56,752 bases of DNA from an uncultured Pelagibacteraceae bacterium (GCA_902573585.1 CACGKH010000004.1:1-56752), one strand, 5' to 3'. Counted from the first letter of the stretch, positions 26,032 through 35,603 are shown. Numbers and translations: made by a program. The notes: generated by a model from the letters alone, not told the origin.

Positions 26032-26437
26032 AATCTTATCAAAATATATTAAGGATATGTCTAGTGAAACACCTGACTTAGAAACCTTTTTATTTGTGAA
26101 AGATAATATTCAAAAATATCAACTAAATATAGATATAACTTCTAAAGCATTAAAAAATAAACTGATTGAGATAAATACCAAATTAAAATTTGAAGACAAA
26201 GAGCCTAACGAAAAAAAATCTTACTTTGAAGTTGTTTATGCAACTATCATTAAAATTGATGACACGGTTCAGGATAAAAAAGAACTAGAAAAAATAATTT
26301 TATGCGATGTTCAAAATCAAATTTACAAAGAATTGGAAAATTCTTTTTTAAACCTGGTTCATAATTCAGGCCATCCAGGAATAAGGTTAGAGAAAAAAAT
26401 TGATTTTGATAAATTATATAACGAACGCTTTAATTAA
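26012..26437 (+). CDS. secB: Protein-export chaperone SecB-like
   Basis: SecB keeps secretory proteins unfolded and hands them to SecA. The 141-residue sequence has the SecB layout: an early sheet region (YIKDMSSETPDLETFLF), FEVVYATIIKIDD, and NLVHNSGHPGIRLEKKIDFDKLY with the helical ending. The N-terminal part is diverged, so the call leans on position between fxsA and dnaQ as well as motifs. Two adjacent ATGs (26012 and 26015) could start it. The 3' end overlaps dnaQ by 4 bp. Confidence 0.85.
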   Translation: MMTEKFKILSKYIKDMSSETPDLETFLFVKDNIQKYQLNIDITSKALKNKLIEINTKLKFEDKEPNEKKSYFEVVYATIIKIDDTVQDKKELEKIILCDVQNQIYKELENSFLNLVHNSGHPGIRLEKKIDFDKLYNERFN

Positions 26438-27096
26438 AAAAAATTTTTTTTCAAATTTTTTTTTAAAAAGATTTTATGATTTTCAATTTCTTCAGGTGAT
26501 AATTTAATAATTTTTTTAGAATACAATTTATTATTTGAATTTGGCTCTTTAATTTTAGACTCAAAATTTTGAAAGTCTAAAGTGGGCTCTTTTTGATCTA
26601 ATAGATTAATATAAACTTTTGCTAATAAATCACAATCAATCAAAGCTGTATGTTGAACCCTTTTTGAATTATCAATTCTATATTTTTTACAAAGTGCATC
26701 CAGGCTAATTGATGAACCAGGAAATTTATCTCTGGCTAAAATTAGTGTGTCAACAACATCATTATCAAGCTTCTCTCTATTTAGAATTTTCAATTCATTA
26801 TTCAAGTGTGATAAATCAAATTCAGCGTTATGAATTACTAATCTTTTTCCTTTAATAAAATTAAGAAATTCATCAACGATTTCATTGAATTTTTTTTTAT
26901 TTGACAAAAATTCATCTGTATATCCATGAACTTCTAAAGCTTTCTCAGAAACTTTTCTTTCTGGATTTAAATAACAATGGAATTTATTTTTTGTCGGAAT
27001 TAAATTTTCTACTTCTATACAACCTATCTCAACAACTCTATGTCCATCTTTAACTGACAGCCCAGTTGTTTCTGTATCTAAAATAATTTCTTTCAT
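26434..27096 (-). CDS. dnaQ: DNA polymerase III epsilon subunit (3'-5' exonuclease)
   Basis: The proofreading exonuclease of the replicase. Exo I ILDTETTGLSVKDGHRVVEIG is at the N-terminus, Exo II VIHNAEFDLSHLNNEL near residue 91, and Exo III HTALIDCDLLAKVY near 155, giving the DEDDh active site. The C-terminal tail beyond residue 175 is lysine/asparagine rich and normally binds the alpha subunit. At 220 residues it is near the usual size. It is last in the ppsR-maf-aroE-coaE-dnaQ leftward block. Confidence 0.96.
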   Translation of the reverse strand: MKEIILDTETTGLSVKDGHRVVEIGCIEVENLIPTKNKFHCYLNPERKVSEKALEVHGYTDEFLSNKKKFNEIVDEFLNFIKGKRLVIHNAEFDLSHLNNELKILNREKLDNDVVDTLILARDKFPGSSISLDALCKKYRIDNSKRVQHTALIDCDLLAKVYINLLDQKEPTLDFQNFESKIKEPNSNNKLYSKKIIKLSPEEIENHKIFLKKNLKKNFF

Positions 27097-27666
27097 TTAT
27101 TTAATATTTTTTAAAATATTATTAATCTGTACTTTAACAGACCTTTTTGTAAAATTATTTTTAATTATAAAATTTGATTTTTTTTTTTTATAATCAATTG
27201 GAAGTTGAATATTTCTAAATTTATTCATTAATTTTCTATTAAAATTTTTCCTTTTACGTAACCTTTTTAAGATTTCATTTTTTCCTGACTGAACGAATAT
27301 TAAAACATCATTTTTTTTATTAATCTTATTTTCTAATAAAAGAGGGATGTCTAAAATTACAAACTTTTTGTTTTTATTTTTTTTTAAAAAAGTATTCATT
27401 TTTTTTCTAACTTCAAAATGAATTATCTTAACAATTTTTACTAGATTATTTTTATTATCTAAAATTGCTTGAGAAACCTCGTCCTTTTTAATCGGGTAAG
27501 TATTAAAATATTTAGGTAAAATTTTTTTTAGTTTAAAAAAAATTTTTTTATTTTTTTTATATAATTTGCCAACCTCTAGATCAGCGTTAAAAACTGGATA
27601 GCCAAAATTTTTTGCAATAAAACTTTTTCCTGACCCAATATCTCCTATAATGCCTATTCTTATCAT
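27097..27666 (-). CDS. coaE: Dephospho-CoA kinase
   Basis: Last step of CoA synthesis, phosphorylating the 3' ribose position. The P-loop GDIGSGKSFIAKNFG starts at residue 8, followed by PVFNADLEVGKLY with the conserved Asp, and FVILDIPLLLENK near 100. The 189 residues are very lysine rich. Its start overlaps aroE by one base. Confidence 0.95.
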   Translation of the reverse strand: MIRIGIIGDIGSGKSFIAKNFGYPVFNADLEVGKLYKKNKKIFFKLKKILPKYFNTYPIKKDEVSQAILDNKNNLVKIVKIIHFEVRKKMNTFLKKNKNKKFVILDIPLLLENKINKKNDVLIFVQSGKNEILKRLRKRKNFNRKLMNKFRNIQLPIDYKKKKSNFIIKNNFTKRSVKVQINNILKNIK

Positions 27667-28457
27667 TAATCTAAAAGTTTATTTACTTCCTCATTAATTT
27701 CTGGATCAACCTCATGCCATATTTTAAATGCCAAGGCAGCCTGATAAATGAACATTTTTTTCCCATTTTCAGTGTAATTCTTATTAATTTTTGCATTTTT
27801 TAAAAAATTAGTTTCTTTAGGATTATAAATTACATCATAAAATAATTTACATTTATCAATTTTTGGTAAGTCGACATTTATCATATCATTCTTATTTAAA
27901 CCCAGACTTGTTGCATTAATGATCATGTCAAAATCTGTAATTTCTCCCCAATTTACTATTTTAATGTCGTTAAATAAATTTTTCAAATTTTCAGCTTTAT
28001 TTTTTGTCCTGTTACTAATTGTTATTTGAGATACATTCATCTTTTTTAAAGCATAAATAATTGAAGGCACAACACCACCAGCACCTAATATAAAAATTTT
28101 TTTATTTGCTAATAAATACTTAATTTGTTCAATGGCCATTTTAAAACCATCTATATCTGTATTATGACCTACAACTTTATCATTATCTAAATATATAGTA
28201 TTTACTGATTGTGTGCTCTCTGCCTCTGAACTTAATTTATCTAAATAAGTAATAATTTCCTTCTTAAAAGGAACGGTCACGTTCACACCATAAATTTTTT
28301 TTTCTCTAATTTCTAAAATTAATTCTTTTAGATTTTCACTATTTAATTTTTTCTTTTCATAAACTGCATTTATATTATATTTTTTGATCCAATAATTATG
28401 TAGTTTAGGCGACAAAGAATGTTCTACAGGATTTCCAACTACTAAATATTTTTTCAT
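27666..28457 (-). CDS. aroE: Shikimate dehydrogenase
   Basis: Reduces dehydroshikimate with NADPH in aromatic amino-acid synthesis. NPVEHSLSPKLHN (shikimate site), GVNVTVPFKKEI with the catalytic Lys near 66, GHNTDIDGF near 98, the nucleotide motif ILGAGGVVPSIIYAL near 124, NRTKNKAENL, and the ending MFIYQAALAFKIW. At 263 residues it has normal length. Overlaps: 4 bp with maf and 1 bp with coaE. Confidence 0.96.
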   Translation of the reverse strand: MKKYLVVGNPVEHSLSPKLHNYWIKKYNINAVYEKKKLNSENLKELILEIREKKIYGVNVTVPFKKEIITYLDKLSSEAESTQSVNTIYLDNDKVVGHNTDIDGFKMAIEQIKYLLANKKIFILGAGGVVPSIIYALKKMNVSQITISNRTKNKAENLKNLFNDIKIVNWGEITDFDMIINATSLGLNKNDMINVDLPKIDKCKLFYDVIYNPKETNFLKNAKINKNYTENGKKMFIYQAALAFKIWHEVDPEINEEVNKLLD

Positions 28458-29038
28458 TTATAGTTATTTAAATATTCTGTTATTTTTTTAATTGGTAAAC
28501 CCATTATCGTATCCTTATCTCCCTCAATATTTGAGAATAAATTTCTACCTTCTCCCTCAATCTGGTAAACATTATAGGCATATAGAGCTTCATCTGTTAT
28601 TTTGTTTAAATATTGTTTTAATTCATTATCTGAAAAATTTTTCATTGTAAGGTTGGCTTTATCAGTATAATTCCAAATCATTAAACCATTTCTTGATATA
28701 CATACGGAGCTCACTAAATGGTGTGTCCTAGCATTTAATTTTTTCAAAATCATCATTGCTTCATTTCTGTTTTCTGGTTTAGATATTAATTCTCCATTTA
28801 AATCTATAACGCTATCCGCACCTAAGACTAATTGATCGGGTTTTTTCATGCTAACTTTGTTTGCTTTCAATTCTGCTAAATTTTTTGAGATAATTTCTGG
28901 TGTTGCCTTTTCTTTTAAAAGGCTGTCTTTAACGATATCTTCATCTACATTGGACGGTTCAACAATACATTTAATATTATTTTTATCTAATATTTCTTTT
29001 CTTACTTTGCTTTTTGAGGCAAGAATTATCTTATCCAT
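28454..29038 (-). CDS. maf: Maf-like nucleotide pyrophosphatase
   Basis: A house-cleaning nucleoside triphosphate pyrophosphatase of 194 residues that removes modified nucleotides. ILASKSKVRKEIL is the N-terminal signature; VLGADSVIDLNGELISKP and the ending YQIEGEGRNLFSNIEGDKDT and IMGLPI complete the family pattern. The gene overlaps ppsR by 8 bp and aroE by 4 bp. Confidence 0.95.
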   Translation of the reverse strand: MDKIILASKSKVRKEILDKNNIKCIVEPSNVDEDIVKDSLLKEKATPEIISKNLAELKANKVSMKKPDQLVLGADSVIDLNGELISKPENRNEAMMILKKLNARTHHLVSSVCISRNGLMIWNYTDKANLTMKNFSDNELKQYLNKITDEALYAYNVYQIEGEGRNLFSNIEGDKDTIMGLPIKKITEYLNNYK

Positions 29039-29855
29039 TCTGTTTATATATTTCGTAAATTTTAATTATTGAAGCTGCTGTTTCTTCTACCGATTTTCTT
29101 GTAACATCAACTGTTGGCCATTTGTATTTTTTAAAAGTGTTTCTTGCTTCTTTAACTTCTTTTTTAATTTTTTCTATATTTGTGTATGATTTGTTTGCTG
29201 TTTCTTTTAATGAAGTCATTCTATTTTTTCTTATATCTGCTAATCTTTCCGGCTCTGTATTTAATCCAATTACGCAAGAAATTTTTGGATTATCTTTTAA
29301 AGCTTGAGGTAAAGAATTCTCGTTAACAAGAGGAATATTAGAAGTTTTAAATCCTTTATTTGCCAAATAAATTGATGTTGGTGTTTTACTTGTTCTACTT
29401 ACGCCTAATAATATTATGTCAGATTTTTCAATCTCTCTAACAAGATTTCCGTCGTCATGATTCATTGTAAATTGAATAGCTGCAATTCTTTTGTAATACT
29501 CATCATTTAACACGTGTTGTCCACTTGGTTCATGAGATGCTTTTTGATTTAATAATTTTGAGAAACTTAAAATTAGATCGCCCAATACCCCAAAACAAGG
29601 TATACTTTTATCATCACTTGTGTTTGCAAGATATTTAGCCAAATTACTATCAACAATAGAATATAATATTATTGAGTTAGGCTTTTTTTTAGCATTAGAC
29701 AAGATTTTGAGAATTTGATTTTCTGTCCTTGTGAATGAATATGTATAAATTTTATAATCTATATTTTTAAACTGGGCCTTAATAGCAAGGAAAATTCTGT
29801 CTAAAGTTTCCCCTGTTGAATCCGAAATTAGATAAATTTGGTATGTATTCTTCAT
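29031..29855 (-). CDS. ppsR: Pyruvate, phosphate dikinase/PEP synthase regulatory protein (DUF299)
   Basis: A bifunctional kinase and pyrophosphorylase that switches PEP synthase or pyruvate phosphate dikinase off and on by threonine phosphorylation. It begins YLISDSTGETLDRIFLAI; the P-loop-like GVSRTSKTPTSIYLANKG near 153 and CVIGLNTEPERLADIRKNRM near 198 identify DUF299. At 274 residues it is normal. Its start faces the candidate replication origin, as in Caulobacter, where hemE and this family flank Cori (recalled knowledge). Confidence 0.92.
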   Translation of the reverse strand: MKNTYQIYLISDSTGETLDRIFLAIKAQFKNIDYKIYTYSFTRTENQILKILSNAKKKPNSIILYSIVDSNLAKYLANTSDDKSIPCFGVLGDLILSFSKLLNQKASHEPSGQHVLNDEYYKRIAAIQFTMNHDDGNLVREIEKSDIILLGVSRTSKTPTSIYLANKGFKTSNIPLVNENSLPQALKDNPKISCVIGLNTEPERLADIRKNRMTSLKETANKSYTNIEKIKKEVKEARNTFKKYKWPTVDVTRKSVEETAASIIKIYEIYKQNG

Positions 29856-30137
29856 GTATTAACTGTTAATAACTTTTTACTATTTAAATCATATTATTAA
29901 ATTTTAGTATTTTTAAATTTCTATTGTAAAACAAGGCTTTTATTAACATTATTAAACAAGTGTATAAAGTTTTTCACTAAATTGTGTAAGTTTGTAAATT
30001 AGCTTCAATTTTTCTCATATATTAATAATTTTAAAGGTCTAAATGTTGATAATATGTCTATAAAATGTTTATTAAATTTAATTACCATTATCCCCAAGCC
30101 AAACTAATAATACTATTAATTATATTTAATTATTTAT
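29856..30137. other. Candidate chromosomal replication origin (oriC)
   Basis: A 282-bp A/T-rich gap between divergent ppsR and hemE. DnaA-box-like 9-mers (consensus TTATNCACA) are seen at 29864-29872 (minus, TTATTAACA), 29940-29948 (plus, TTATTAACA), 30044-30052 (minus, TTATCAACA), 30055-30063 (minus, TTATAGACA) and 30088-30096 (plus, TTATCCCCA). None matches perfectly. Genes on both sides read outward, and parAB with a parS site lie 9 kb away. In Caulobacter and Rickettsia the origin is next to hemE. The gap must also hold the promoters of both genes. Confidence 0.65.
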
Positions 30138-31139
30138 ATGTCACCAATTAACCAAGTAATAATAAATAAAGAAACAAAAAATAAGCCTATATGGATTATG
30201 AGGCAAGCAGGTAGATATTTGCCAGAGTTTAGAGAAATAAGAAAACAAAACACTGATTTTATTAAGTTATGCTTAAATCCAAATTTAGCCTCTGAAATTA
30301 CACTTCAACCATTAAAAAGATTTGAATTAGATGCAGCAATAATTTTTTCAGACATTTTAATGTTACCGTATGGGTTAAAACAAAAAATTGAATTTAAAAA
30401 GAATTTTGGACCAATTTTAGGAGATATAAATTTAAATGAAATTTCCAAATTAGACGAAATTGATTTTGTTGAAAGAATTTACCCAGTTTATAAAGCTATA
30501 AGTTTAGTAAGAAATAATCCTATTACAAAAAATAAAAGCACAATTGGTTTTGTTGGAGCCCCTTGGACACTACTAGTGTATATGATTAATAAACAATCAC
30601 CAAAAATTAAATTAAAAGATGATTTTTTTAAAGATGATTTTTTAATTAATAGAATTTTATTAATTTTAGAAAAATTTTTAAAAATTCATATTAAAAATCA
30701 AATTGACAATGGTGCAGAAATAATACAAATTTTTGATAGCTGGGCTGGACTATTAGATGAAAAGCATTTACCAAATTATGTTTATATACCCACTTTAAGT
30801 TTAGTCGAATATGTAAAATCTTTAAACATACCCGTAATTTGTTTTCCTAGAGGAATAAAAAATTATAATGAATATTGTAATCTTGTTAAACCAGATGTTA
30901 TTTGTATTGATTATGAAGTTGACCCACTTAAAATCTCAAAAAATATAAAGATACCCGTTCAGGGAGGCATGGATCCAAAAATATTATTAACAGAGAAAGA
31001 AAATTTAAAAAAAGAAGCAAAAAGATATTTAGATATATTTAAAGACCATCCATATATTTTTAATTTGGGTCATGGCATTTTACCAGAAACAGATCCCAAT
31101 ATGATGGACTATTTAGTAAAAACTGTAAAAGATTATTAA
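30138..31139 (+). CDS. hemE: Uroporphyrinogen decarboxylase
   Basis: Converts uroporphyrinogen III to coproporphyrinogen III in heme synthesis. KPIWIMRQAGRYLPEFREIR near residue 15 binds substrate and is the family signature; IIFSDILMLPYGL near 75 has the catalytic Asp; GFVGAPWTLLVYMI near 135, FDSWAG near 200, and FNLGHGILPETDP near the end complete it. At 333 residues it is a little short of the E. coli form (354). It is the first gene right of the candidate origin and abuts hemH. Confidence 0.97.
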   Translation: MSPINQVIINKETKNKPIWIMRQAGRYLPEFREIRKQNTDFIKLCLNPNLASEITLQPLKRFELDAAIIFSDILMLPYGLKQKIEFKKNFGPILGDINLNEISKLDEIDFVERIYPVYKAISLVRNNPITKNKSTIGFVGAPWTLLVYMINKQSPKIKLKDDFFKDDFLINRILLILEKFLKIHIKNQIDNGAEIIQIFDSWAGLLDEKHLPNYVYIPTLSLVEYVKSLNIPVICFPRGIKNYNEYCNLVKPDVICIDYEVDPLKISKNIKIPVQGGMDPKILLTEKENLKKEAKRYLDIFKDHPYIFNLGHGILPETDPNMMDYLVKTVKDY

Positions 31140-32174
31140 ATGAAAAAAGCTGTGATTTTATTTAACTTAGGTGGTCCAGATAAATTAGAAAATGTTGAAC
31201 CGTTTTTATTTAATTTATTTAATGATCCAGCAATTTTAAATTTACCAAGTTTTTTTAGATTTCCATTAGCAAAGCTTATAGCAAACAGAAGGGCGCCCAC
31301 TGCAAAAAAGATTTATCAAGAACTAGGAGGTTCTTCACCTATTTTAAAACTTACAAAGGAACAATCTAGCGCTTTAGAGGTTAAGCTAAATAGAGATGAT
31401 AACTCCTCTAATTATAAATGTTTTGTTGTTATGAGGTGTTGGCATCCTAGAGCAGAAAATGTTGTTAAAGAGGTTATTGGTTATAATCCAGATGAAATAA
31501 TTTTAATGCCATTATATCCACAGTACTCTGCAGCAACGTCTGGTTCATCAATTAAGGAATGGAACAATGTTTGTTTAAAAAATAATTTTAAGGTGAAGAC
31601 AAGTACAATTTGTTGCTATCCTACAGACAAAAATTTTGTAGAAGCACATAAGAATGAAATAATTAAAAAAATTAATAATTTAAAAAATTTTAAACTGATA
31701 TTTTCTGCACACGGATTGCCAGAAAAAAATATTAAAAAAGGTGACCCCTATCAGTGGCAAGTTGAGCAATCAGTGAAAGAAATCGTCAAATCTTTGAAAA
31801 TTAAAGATTTGGATTGGATTTTAAGTTATCAAAGTCGTGTCGGACCATTAAAATGGATTGGCCCATCAACTGAGGATATAATCGTGGAAAATTCAAAATT
31901 AGGGAAATACATTGTTCTGGTTCCTGTAGCATTTGTGTCCGAACATTCTGAGACATTGGTTGAGTTAGATATTGAATATAAAGAATTAGCTGAAAAAAAT
32001 GGTTGTAAAAATTATTCAAGAGTTCCAGCATTGGGTGTAAATGAAAATTATATTAAAGCCATGTCTGATTTAATAATTCACAAAAAAGAATATAATTTCA
32101 ACGATGAACTTTTTCCACCAAAAACACAGTGCCCAAGTCAATTTAAGAAATGCCCTTGTTTAAGTTATGAATAG
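31140..32174 (+). CDS. hemH: Ferrochelatase
   Basis: Inserts Fe2+ into protoporphyrin IX. KKAVILFNLGGPDKLENVEPFLFNLFND opens it (first 20 residues enough to identify), YSAATSGSS lies near 128, the catalytic His is in FSAHGLPEKNIKKGDPY near 190, and HSETLVELDIEYKELA near 263 holds the second His/Glu pair. The C-terminus CPSQFKKCPCLS has three closely spaced cysteines, which in some bacterial ferrochelatases belong to a [2Fe-2S] site; whether that holds here is not known. At 344 residues it is standard. It overlaps hemJ by 8 bp. Confidence 0.95.
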   Translation: MKKAVILFNLGGPDKLENVEPFLFNLFNDPAILNLPSFFRFPLAKLIANRRAPTAKKIYQELGGSSPILKLTKEQSSALEVKLNRDDNSSNYKCFVVMRCWHPRAENVVKEVIGYNPDEIILMPLYPQYSAATSGSSIKEWNNVCLKNNFKVKTSTICCYPTDKNFVEAHKNEIIKKINNLKNFKLIFSAHGLPEKNIKKGDPYQWQVEQSVKEIVKSLKIKDLDWILSYQSRVGPLKWIGPSTEDIIVENSKLGKYIVLVPVAFVSEHSETLVELDIEYKELAEKNGCKNYSRVPALGVNENYIKAMSDLIIHKKEYNFNDELFPPKTQCPSQFKKCPCLSYE

Positions 32175-32598
32175 TTATTTGTTATTTAAAAGTTTGCACC
32201 TGATTGCTGTTATTTCTTGGATGGCGGGTCTTCTATATCTTCCCAGAATTTTTGTTTATCACTCTGAAAATAATAATGAAATTATTTCAAATGTATTTAA
32301 AACAATGGAAAGAAAATTATTCTATTATATCATGACTCCAGCCATGATATTAAGCTGGATATTTGGTCTGGTATTAATTCATGAAATAGGTTTCGATCAA
32401 CTGGGTAGTTTATGGATACAATTAAAGTTAATCTTAGTAGCAATATTAACAGCCTATCATTTCTATCTTGGATTGTTGCTTAATCAATTTAAAGAGGATC
32501 AAAATAAGAAAACTTCGAAATTTTATCGATATATAAATGAAATACCAACATTGCTGTTAATTCTAATAGTATTTATTGTAATTTTTAAGCCAATCTAG
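32167..32598 (+). CDS. hemJ: Protoporphyrinogen oxidase HemJ
   Basis: An inner-membrane heme-synthesis enzyme oxidising protoporphyrinogen IX, replacing HemG/HemY in most alphaproteobacteria. The 143 residues form about four helices. HLIAVISWMAGLLYLPRIFVYH (with the essential His near 11) is the family hallmark, and LKLILVAILTAYHFYLG follows near 90. It completes a hemE-hemH-hemJ set making heme's last steps (coproporphyrinogen oxidase is not in this cluster). It overlaps hemH by 8 bp. Confidence 0.92.
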   Translation: MNSYLLFKSLHLIAVISWMAGLLYLPRIFVYHSENNNEIISNVFKTMERKLFYYIMTPAMILSWIFGLVLIHEIGFDQLGSLWIQLKLILVAILTAYHFYLGLLLNQFKEDQNKKTSKFYRYINEIPTLLLILIVFIVIFKPI

Positions 32599-32662
32599 GG
32601 TTGAAATATTCTTAATAGTATATATATTATATCTATTATTAAGTCCTTAATAATATCTAATC

Positions 32663-33931
32663 ATGAACATACAAGAATTAAAACTTAAATCATCTGAACA
32701 GCTTATTTCTCAAGCAGAAGAGCTTGGAATTGAAAATGCTAGTACCCTAAGGAAGCAGGAAATTCTTTTTGCAATATTAAAGAAAGTAGCTGAAAAAGAA
32801 GAGATTACTGGTGCTGGAGTACTACAGCTTTTACAAGACGGATTTGGTTTTTTGAGAGCAATGGAGTCAAATTATTTACCAGGTCCAGATGATATTTATG
32901 TGAGCCCTAGTCAAATAAGAAAATTTGGTCTTAGAACGGGTGATACAGTCGAAGGTCCAGTTAGAGCACCAAAAGAGGGAGAAAGATATTTTGCACTTTT
33001 ACAAGTAAGTAAAATTAATTTTGAAGAACCCGACAAATCCAGACATAAAATTGCTTTTGATAACTTAACTCCTCTTTATCCAGACAAACAATTAATAATG
33101 GAAGTAGAGGCAGTTAAACCCGATAAGAAACAAGACTTAACGCCAAGACTAATTGACTTAGTAAGCCCAATTGGTAAAGGACAAAGATCAATTATTATTT
33201 CTCCTCCTAAGGCTGGAAAAACAATGATTTTACAAAGTATTGCAAACTCAATAGCTAAAAATTATCCAGAATGTTACTTAATGGTTTTGTTAATTGATGA
33301 AAGACCTGAAGAAGTCACGGATATGCAAAGAACTGTGAAAGGAGAAGTTATAAGTTCTACCTTTGACGAGCCAGCACAACGCCATGTTGCCGTTGCTGAA
33401 ATGGTTATTGAGAAAGCAAAAAGACTAACTGAACATAAAAAAGATGTGGTTATATTATTAGATTCTATTACAAGATTAGGGCGAGCATATAATGCTGTGA
33501 TACCAAGTTCAGGTAAAGTTTTAACAGGAGGTGTTGATGCAAATGCACTTCAAAGACCAAAGAGATTTTTTGGTGCAGCTAGAAATATTGAAGAGGGTGG
33601 ATCATTAACAATTATATCAACAGCACTAATTGATACTGGAAGTAGAATGGATGAAGTAATTTTTGAAGAGTTTAAAGGTACAGGTAATAGTGAGACTGTT
33701 TTAGACAGAAAAATTGCAGATAAAAGAATATACCCAGCAATTGATATTACGAAATCAGGCACCAGAAGAGAAGAACTTTTATTTGATAAAAATGATCTTC
33801 AAAAAATGAATGTTTTAAGGAGAATTATTGCTCCTATGGGCACAATGGATGCTATAGAGTTTATAAATTCTAAATTGAAAGATACAAAAAACAATGCGGA
33901 GTTTTTTAACTCCATGAACAAACCCGCATAA
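32663..33931 (+). CDS. rho: Transcription termination factor Rho
   Basis: A hexameric RNA helicase that ends transcription. The N-terminal Rho-N helix bundle ([21 protein letters not shown]) precedes the RNA-binding cold-shock domain with [21 protein letters not shown] near residue 61. Walker [15 protein letters not shown] is near 183, [10 protein letters not shown] near 210, [15 protein letters not shown] near 265, and the Q-/R-loop [20 protein letters not shown] near 290. At 422 residues it matches the family. It lies in the conserved origin-proximal order before mnmE, but an OGT-like gene intervenes. Confidence 0.98.
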   Translation: MNIQELKLKSSEQLISQAEELGIENASTLRKQEILFAILKKVAEKEEITGAGVLQLLQDGFGFLRAMESNYLPGPDDIYVSPSQIRKFGLRTGDTVEGPVRAPKEGERYFALLQVSKINFEEPDKSRHKIAFDNLTPLYPDKQLIMEVEAVKPDKKQDLTPRLIDLVSPIGKGQRSIIISPPKAGKTMILQSIANSIAKNYPECYLMVLLIDERPEEVTDMQRTVKGEVISSTFDEPAQRHVAVAEMVIEKAKRLTEHKKDVVILLDSITRLGRAYNAVIPSSGKVLTGGVDANALQRPKRFFGAARNIEEGGSLTIISTALIDTGSRMDEVIFEEFKGTGNSETVLDRKIADKRIYPAIDITKSGTRREELLFDKNDLQKMNVLRRIIAPMGTMDAIEFINSKLKDTKNNAEFFNSMNKPA

Positions 33932-33935
33932 TTAA

Positions 33936-35603
33936 ATGACTTTGCTTAATCAAGAGCAAAAAATAAGACTTCACAAACTATATAACGAAGAAAAATTTGC
34001 AGAATTAGAACTAGAGATTGAAATGATTTCTAATGCAAAAACAAGGTCGGCATTTTTATCTAACTTGCTGGGCGTAGCTAAATTAAAAAAGAAAGATCAA
34101 AAGGATTGGGCTGGAGCAAGAGATTTGTTTTTAGATTCGTATAATAAAGATCCTAACTATGTAGATGCGCTTTGTAATTACGCGCACATAAGTGTAAAAT
34201 TACAAGATTATAACGATGCGTGTAAAAAATTAATTGAATTTAAAAAGAAGGGTTATAATTCAAAAATAAATGAAGCTTTAGCTAGAATTTATTTTTTTAC
34301 AGGTGAGATTGATAAAGAACTAGAATTATTCAAAGAGACAGAAAAAAATAATGATTTAAACAGAGTTACAGCCTCACATTTTATATCTTCGTTAAATTAT
34401 TCATCAAATATATCTCAGAAGAACTATTTTGATTATTCAAAGAAAATTGAAGAAAATATTAAAATTCCTCAAACCGAACTAGATAAACTTAAAGATTTAA
34501 ATTTGGGCGATGAATTGAAGATTGGATTTTTATCACCAGATTTAAAAGAACATTCGGTATATTATTTTTTAGATTCAACTATTAAACATCTAAAAAAAAG
34601 TGGGTTTAAAATTGTTTTATTTAATTTAAGAGACCATGGCGAGTTAGACAAAAAATCAGATATCTTAAAATCGAATTGTGATGAATGGGTTGACCTCATT
34701 AATTTAAATGACTTGCAGTCAGCAAATATTATAAGAGAAAAACAAATAAATATTCTTTTTGATATAACTGGTCATTTTGGAAGAAACAAAATATCAATAT
34801 TTAAATATAAACCTGCGCCAGTACAAATTGCATGGATGGGGTATGTAAATTCAACAGGCATCAAAGAAATTGATTACATTATTGCAGATAAAAATCTAAT
34901 TAAAAATGACGAGGATGCTTTGTATATTGAAAAAGTTTTTAAATTAGAAAATATTTGGAATTGCCACAAAGGTTTTGATGAAAATATCAAAATTCCAGAT
35001 TCACCATTTTTAAAAAATGGATATTTAACATTTGGATGTTTTAATAATACGGTGAAGATATCAGATAGATGTATTTTTACTTGGTCAGAAATTTTAAATA
35101 AAATAGAAGATAGTAAGTTAATAATAAAGGCAGTATCGAAAGATGCTGAAATAGCAGAAAATAAAATATTAGAAAAATTTTCTAAAAATAAAATAGATAC
35201 AAAAAGGATAGTTTTTGAAAAAACAAAAAAAGATAGAGTCGACCATTTAAAAATGTATCAAAATATTGATATTAGCCTTGATACTTTTCCGTATCCTGGG
35301 GTTACAACTTCATTCGAATCTATTTGGATGGGTGTTCCAGTGATTACAATGATGGGAAAAAATTTTGTATCACGTTGTGGTGAAAGTATAAATTTAAATT
35401 TAGGATTAAAAAATTTTATTGCTAAAGATGAAAAAGATTATGTGACAAAAGCAGTTTCTTTGAATACTAATAAAGATGAATTAGCAAAAATTAGATTAAA
35501 TCTACGAACAAAAGCCCTAGAATCACCCTTATTTGATACAGATTCATTTAATCTTCAATTTTCAAATATGATTAAAGAAATTTGGAGCAATTATTTAAAA
35601 TAA
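33936..35603 (+). CDS. TPR/OGT-like glycosyltransferase (GT41, SPINDLY type)
   Basis: A 555-residue protein with a TPR-like N-terminal region (residues ~1-165) and a GT41-like catalytic half. The catalytic part starts at LKIGFLSPDLKEHSVYYF (near 186) and carries ILFDITGHFGRNKISIFKYKPAPVQIAWMG near 270-300, FGCFNNTVKISDRCIFTW near 355-375, and DISLDTFPYPGVTTSFESIWMGVPVITMMG near 445-475, all hallmarks of O-GlcNAc/O-fucose transferase-like enzymes. Bacterial members may glycosylate proteins in the cytoplasm or build surface glycans; the target is unknown. It sits 4 bp after rho and before mnmE, an insertion into an otherwise conserved order. Confidence 0.88.
   Translation: MTLLNQEQKIRLHKLYNEEKFAELELEIEMISNAKTRSAFLSNLLGVAKLKKKDQKDWAGARDLFLDSYNKDPNYVDALCNYAHISVKLQDYNDACKKLIEFKKKGYNSKINEALARIYFFTGEIDKELELFKETEKNNDLNRVTASHFISSLNYSSNISQKNYFDYSKKIEENIKIPQTELDKLKDLNLGDELKIGFLSPDLKEHSVYYFLDSTIKHLKKSGFKIVLFNLRDHGELDKKSDILKSNCDEWVDLINLNDLQSANIIREKQINILFDITGHFGRNKISIFKYKPAPVQIAWMGYVNSTGIKEIDYIIADKNLIKNDEDALYIEKVFKLENIWNCHKGFDENIKIPDSPFLKNGYLTFGCFNNTVKISDRCIFTWSEILNKIEDSKLIIKAVSKDAEIAENKILEKFSKNKIDTKRIVFEKTKKDRVDHLKMYQNIDISLDTFPYPGVTTSFESIWMGVPVITMMGKNFVSRCGESINLNLGLKNFIAKDEKDYVTKAVSLNTNKDELAKIRLNLRTKALESPLFDTDSFNLQFSNMIKEIWSNYLK

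Noticed and set aside
29509-29518. AACACGTGTT palindrome in ppsR as parS
   Set aside because: The central bases differ from the TTTCACGTGAAA core, so it does not fit parS.
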